Part shown: positions 62,234 to 64,000 of the stretch, piece after piece
Position numbering within the stretch: position 1 is the first letter of the stretch
Layout: the number at the start of each line of letters is the position of its first letter
NCBI RefSeq assembly: GCF_002003265.1
Contig: NZ_CP019687.1
Location: 1-64,000 of the forward strand
Length of the DNA: 64,000 nucleotides
Reading direction: 5' to 3'
From: Paenibacillus larvae subsp. larvae
GTDB lineage: Bacteria; Bacillota; Bacilli; Paenibacillales; NBRC-103111
Notes under the pieces: model-generated
The model's database searches: none
What the model was told of the DNA's origin: nothing
The model's input: the letters and a program-made list of their open reading frames with translations, nothing else
Translations under genes and position numbers: made by a program

Positions 62234-64000
62234 TTATTGGCCTGCTTTTACGACGAACTTGTTGGACTTGGAAATCTCTACATCTTTTGTATCGATGATG
62301 ACTGTCTGAATTTCCAGATCGCGCGGTTTTTTCACCCATTCTTTAGGAACGGAAGCGATGACCGTATTTTTATCGACGTATTTAGCCGTTACTTTTTCCC
62401 CGTTAATCAGGACAGACATTTCGGGAACAAAGACAGAGCCTTTCAGGGTTATAGTTCCATTGCCGCTGCTGTCTGTTTGTACAGGAGAAGCTTCGTTAAT
62501 CTTCATTTCTCCGTATCCAAGAACGAAGTTTTGATCAACAATCTTATCTTGGATTGCGGTTTTTTCGTAGCCAAACTGCTGTCCGAACATAATATCGTAT
62601 TGCAGCATATTGTACGGTTTCAAATCATCCTTGTTGATTTTCATCTCGTCATACATATTTTCCGGTGGAATAACCGGATATTTTTTGTACATTTCCATGA
62701 GGAAATCTGTGTAATAGCTTCCTTCAATCTGCGCCCGGTTTAACATATAAGCTCCCAAGTAAGAAGGGCTCATATGAAGCTGCTCGTTATTTTGGGGAAG
62801 AAAGTTATCCCAGACGAAGAACGGCGTGCTATACATTTTGTTCACAAAGTCAGGATCATCTTCCGAGATATACTTGATATCCTTATAAACAGAATAATTG
62901 TCGCCCATAAGCGGCAGGTGATCACCAAAGAAAATGATGATTGTAGGTTCCCCTTTTTGGGTGAAATGATCAGTTAACGTTTTGATCATCTTATCCGAAT
63001 CATGGATACCGGTAGTGTATGTTTCAAGAATATCCCTGGATTCTTGGGACATATCTCCGGAAACAGTGAAAGTATTGCCACCGTTACTCGAATAGCGGTC
63101 CTTATCAAAAGGAGCGTGATTCTGCATCGTATTGGCGAAAATAAAAGACGGTTTGTCCGAATTATCAGCTGCTTCTATGATTTTATCCGTTACGGACTTG
63201 TCTGACAAATAGGGGCCCTTATAATCCGGAGTGAAGAACTCTGAACTGATAAAGTTGTGGAATCCGAAGTTCTTGTATACCGTCCGGCTGTTATAAAACC
63301 AGTTATGAAACGGGTTCACCGCTGTCGTATTGTATCCTTTGCGGGCAAAAATGCCGGCAAGTGAATCGACCTCATGGTTCACATACTGGATATAAGCAAG
63401 TGAGCCTTGGGGCATAAACCTCATAGAGTTGCCGGTCAGCACCTCAAACTCAACGTTCGCCGTACCTCCTCCAAATTGTGGAGACAGGATGGTACCATGC
63501 GGATGTGTTTTTTGAACTTCATGAAGCGTAGGAAGCGGGTCTTCATTGAACTTGATGTCTTTAACGATCGTAGGATCCCAGAAAGCTTCGCTAAGAATAA
63601 CAATTACATTCGGTTTCTTGCCGTTATCGGGATAAGACTGTTTCGGAATCCCGTCCACGAGTTTACTAATCGTTTGCTGGCTATAATTCTCGGGTTCGTT
63701 AACAAAAATATAGTCAAGATTCAATGCTGTCGTTAAAATAAGTCCATTACGATCATAGTTTGCAGCCTGGTCCCAAGGAATTGTGTAGGGATCAAAAGCA
63801 CTTCTAATCTTAACAGGCTTGTCATAATATACGCCGGTAAAAATAAGAACAGCTAAGCAGACAAAAATAAGGCGCTCAATCCAGCCTACTTTAATTTTAA
63901 AATTAGGTACTTTGCGGATCAGAATAATGGCTAAAGCAAAATAAACAAATATAACCAGTAGGATCTTCCAATTAACGAGACCATTTAAATATTGCACGAT
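62234..64000 (-). CDS. LTA synthase family protein (sulfatase domain), 5' end outside window
   Basis: The visible 587 or more residues start within the last membrane helices (NWKILLVIFVYFALAIILIR; RLIFVCLAVLIFTGVYY). The extracytoplasmic sulfatase domain follows: NVIVILSEAFWDPTIVKDI with the metal Glu, SPQFGGGTANVEFEVLTG with the catalytic Thr, a NPFHNWFYNSRTVYKNFGF stretch, and IIFFGDHLPLMGDN with the last metal ligands. It polymerises glycerol-phosphate from phosphatidylglycerol onto a lipid anchor (lipoteichoic acid). A C-terminal beta-sandwich of about 85 residues (ITLKGSVFVPEMSVLINGEK) is appended, which standard LtaS lacks. N-terminal helices lie beyond the window. Confidence 0.88.
   Translation of the reverse strand: MVQYLNGLVNWKILLVIFVYFALAIILIRKVPNFKIKVGWIERLIFVCLAVLIFTGVYYDKPVKIRSAFDPYTIPWDQAANYDRNGLILTTALNLDYIFVNEPENYSQQTISKLVDGIPKQSYPDNGKKPNVIVILSEAFWDPTIVKDIKFNEDPLPTLHEVQKTHPHGTILSPQFGGGTANVEFEVLTGNSMRFMPQGSLAYIQYVNHEVDSLAGIFARKGYNTTAVNPFHNWFYNSRTVYKNFGFHNFISSEFFTPDYKGPYLSDKSVTDKIIEAADNSDKPSFIFANTMQNHAPFDKDRYSSNGGNTFTVSGDMSQESRDILETYTTGIHDSDKMIKTLTDHFTQKGEPTIIIFFGDHLPLMGDNYSVYKDIKYISEDDPDFVNKMYSTPFFVWDNFLPQNNEQLHMSPSYLGAYMLNRAQIEGSYYTDFLMEMYKKYPVIPPENMYDEMKINKDDLKPYNMLQYDIMFGQQFGYEKTAIQDKIVDQNFVLGYGEMKINEASPVQTDSSGNGTITLKGSVFVPEMSVLINGEKVTAKYVDKNTVIASVPKEWVKKPRDLEIQTVIIDTKDVEISKSNKFVVKAGQ

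Overview
The window comes from a low-to-moderate GC, spore-forming Firmicute. The best guess is a Paenibacillus, possibly close to P. larvae (an inference). The reasons are strong AAGGAGG-type ribosome binding sites, a YjcZ-type sporulation peptide, a BshB-type deacetylase (bacillithiol pathway), LTA synthase, SpoIID/LytB and CAP-LysM cell-wall proteins, and Fur/PerR-type and CcpA-type operators. Many genes are broken by frameshifts, nonsense codons and internal deletions, alongside IS and prophage remnants. Several lone frameshifts sit in homopolymer runs and may be sequencing errors; others come with real deletions.

Layout. 1-3.7 kb: end of a LysR regulator, wrecked GH13 sucrose-phosphorylase-like and GH38 genes, a wrecked RpiR regulator. 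3.7-7.6 kb: a Fur-box small membrane protein, Mn-type sodA, a SufR-like Fe-S regulator, a J-domain protein, Hsp20. 7.7-14.8 kb: CAP/LysM protein, broken permease and PfkB kinase, membrane alpha/beta hydrolase, HD phosphohydrolase. 15.3-20.1 kb: an AT-rich island with a 49-aa precursor-like peptide, three related HxD...H oxygenase-like genes, a CmcI-type methyltransferase, an unknown broken gene and an MFS exporter. It looks like a decaying peptide natural-product (RiPP-like) cluster. 20.1-23.6 kb: truncated RarD, HD-GYP protein, a tyrosine recombinase between perfect 30-bp inverted repeats, and an IS3 remnant. 23.7-38.6 kb: mostly housekeeping genes: membrane glycosyltransferase, signal peptidase I, nucleoside hydrolase, SpoIID/LytB with SH3 repeats (amber stop), proline catabolism (putM/putC-like), LacI regulator, aromatic-acid-exporter-like protein, Fur-box nitroreductase, cell-surface glycan enzymes.

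39.1-43.5 kb: 5'-truncated luciferase-like oxidoreductase and a DrrA/B-type ABC exporter, then a HTH-TPR receptor followed after 3 bp by a 46-aa exported pro-peptide and a terminator. This is a candidate RRNPP quorum-sensing pair. 44.7-52.4 kb: a catabolite-controlled operon (PRD/IIB regulator, amidohydrolase, lone PRD protein, SFCGS protein, DUF4312, DUF4311, DUF4310, DgaE-like, DgaF-like) that I read as uptake and breakdown of an N-acylated amino-sugar acid by an uncharacterised, possibly PTS-like transporter. 52.5-55.4 kb: prophage remnant with integrase fragments, a type I holin-like toxin whose SD is in a hairpin, and a secreted protein opposite a membrane protein. 55.4-64 kb: ABC permease and epimerase remnants, YjcZ, PIG-L deacetylase, FUSC-type exporter, SCP2 remnant, a catalase that has lost its active-site region, SMP-30 remnant, and an LTA synthase running off the end.

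No rRNA, tRNA, CRISPR array or recognisable riboswitch was seen.
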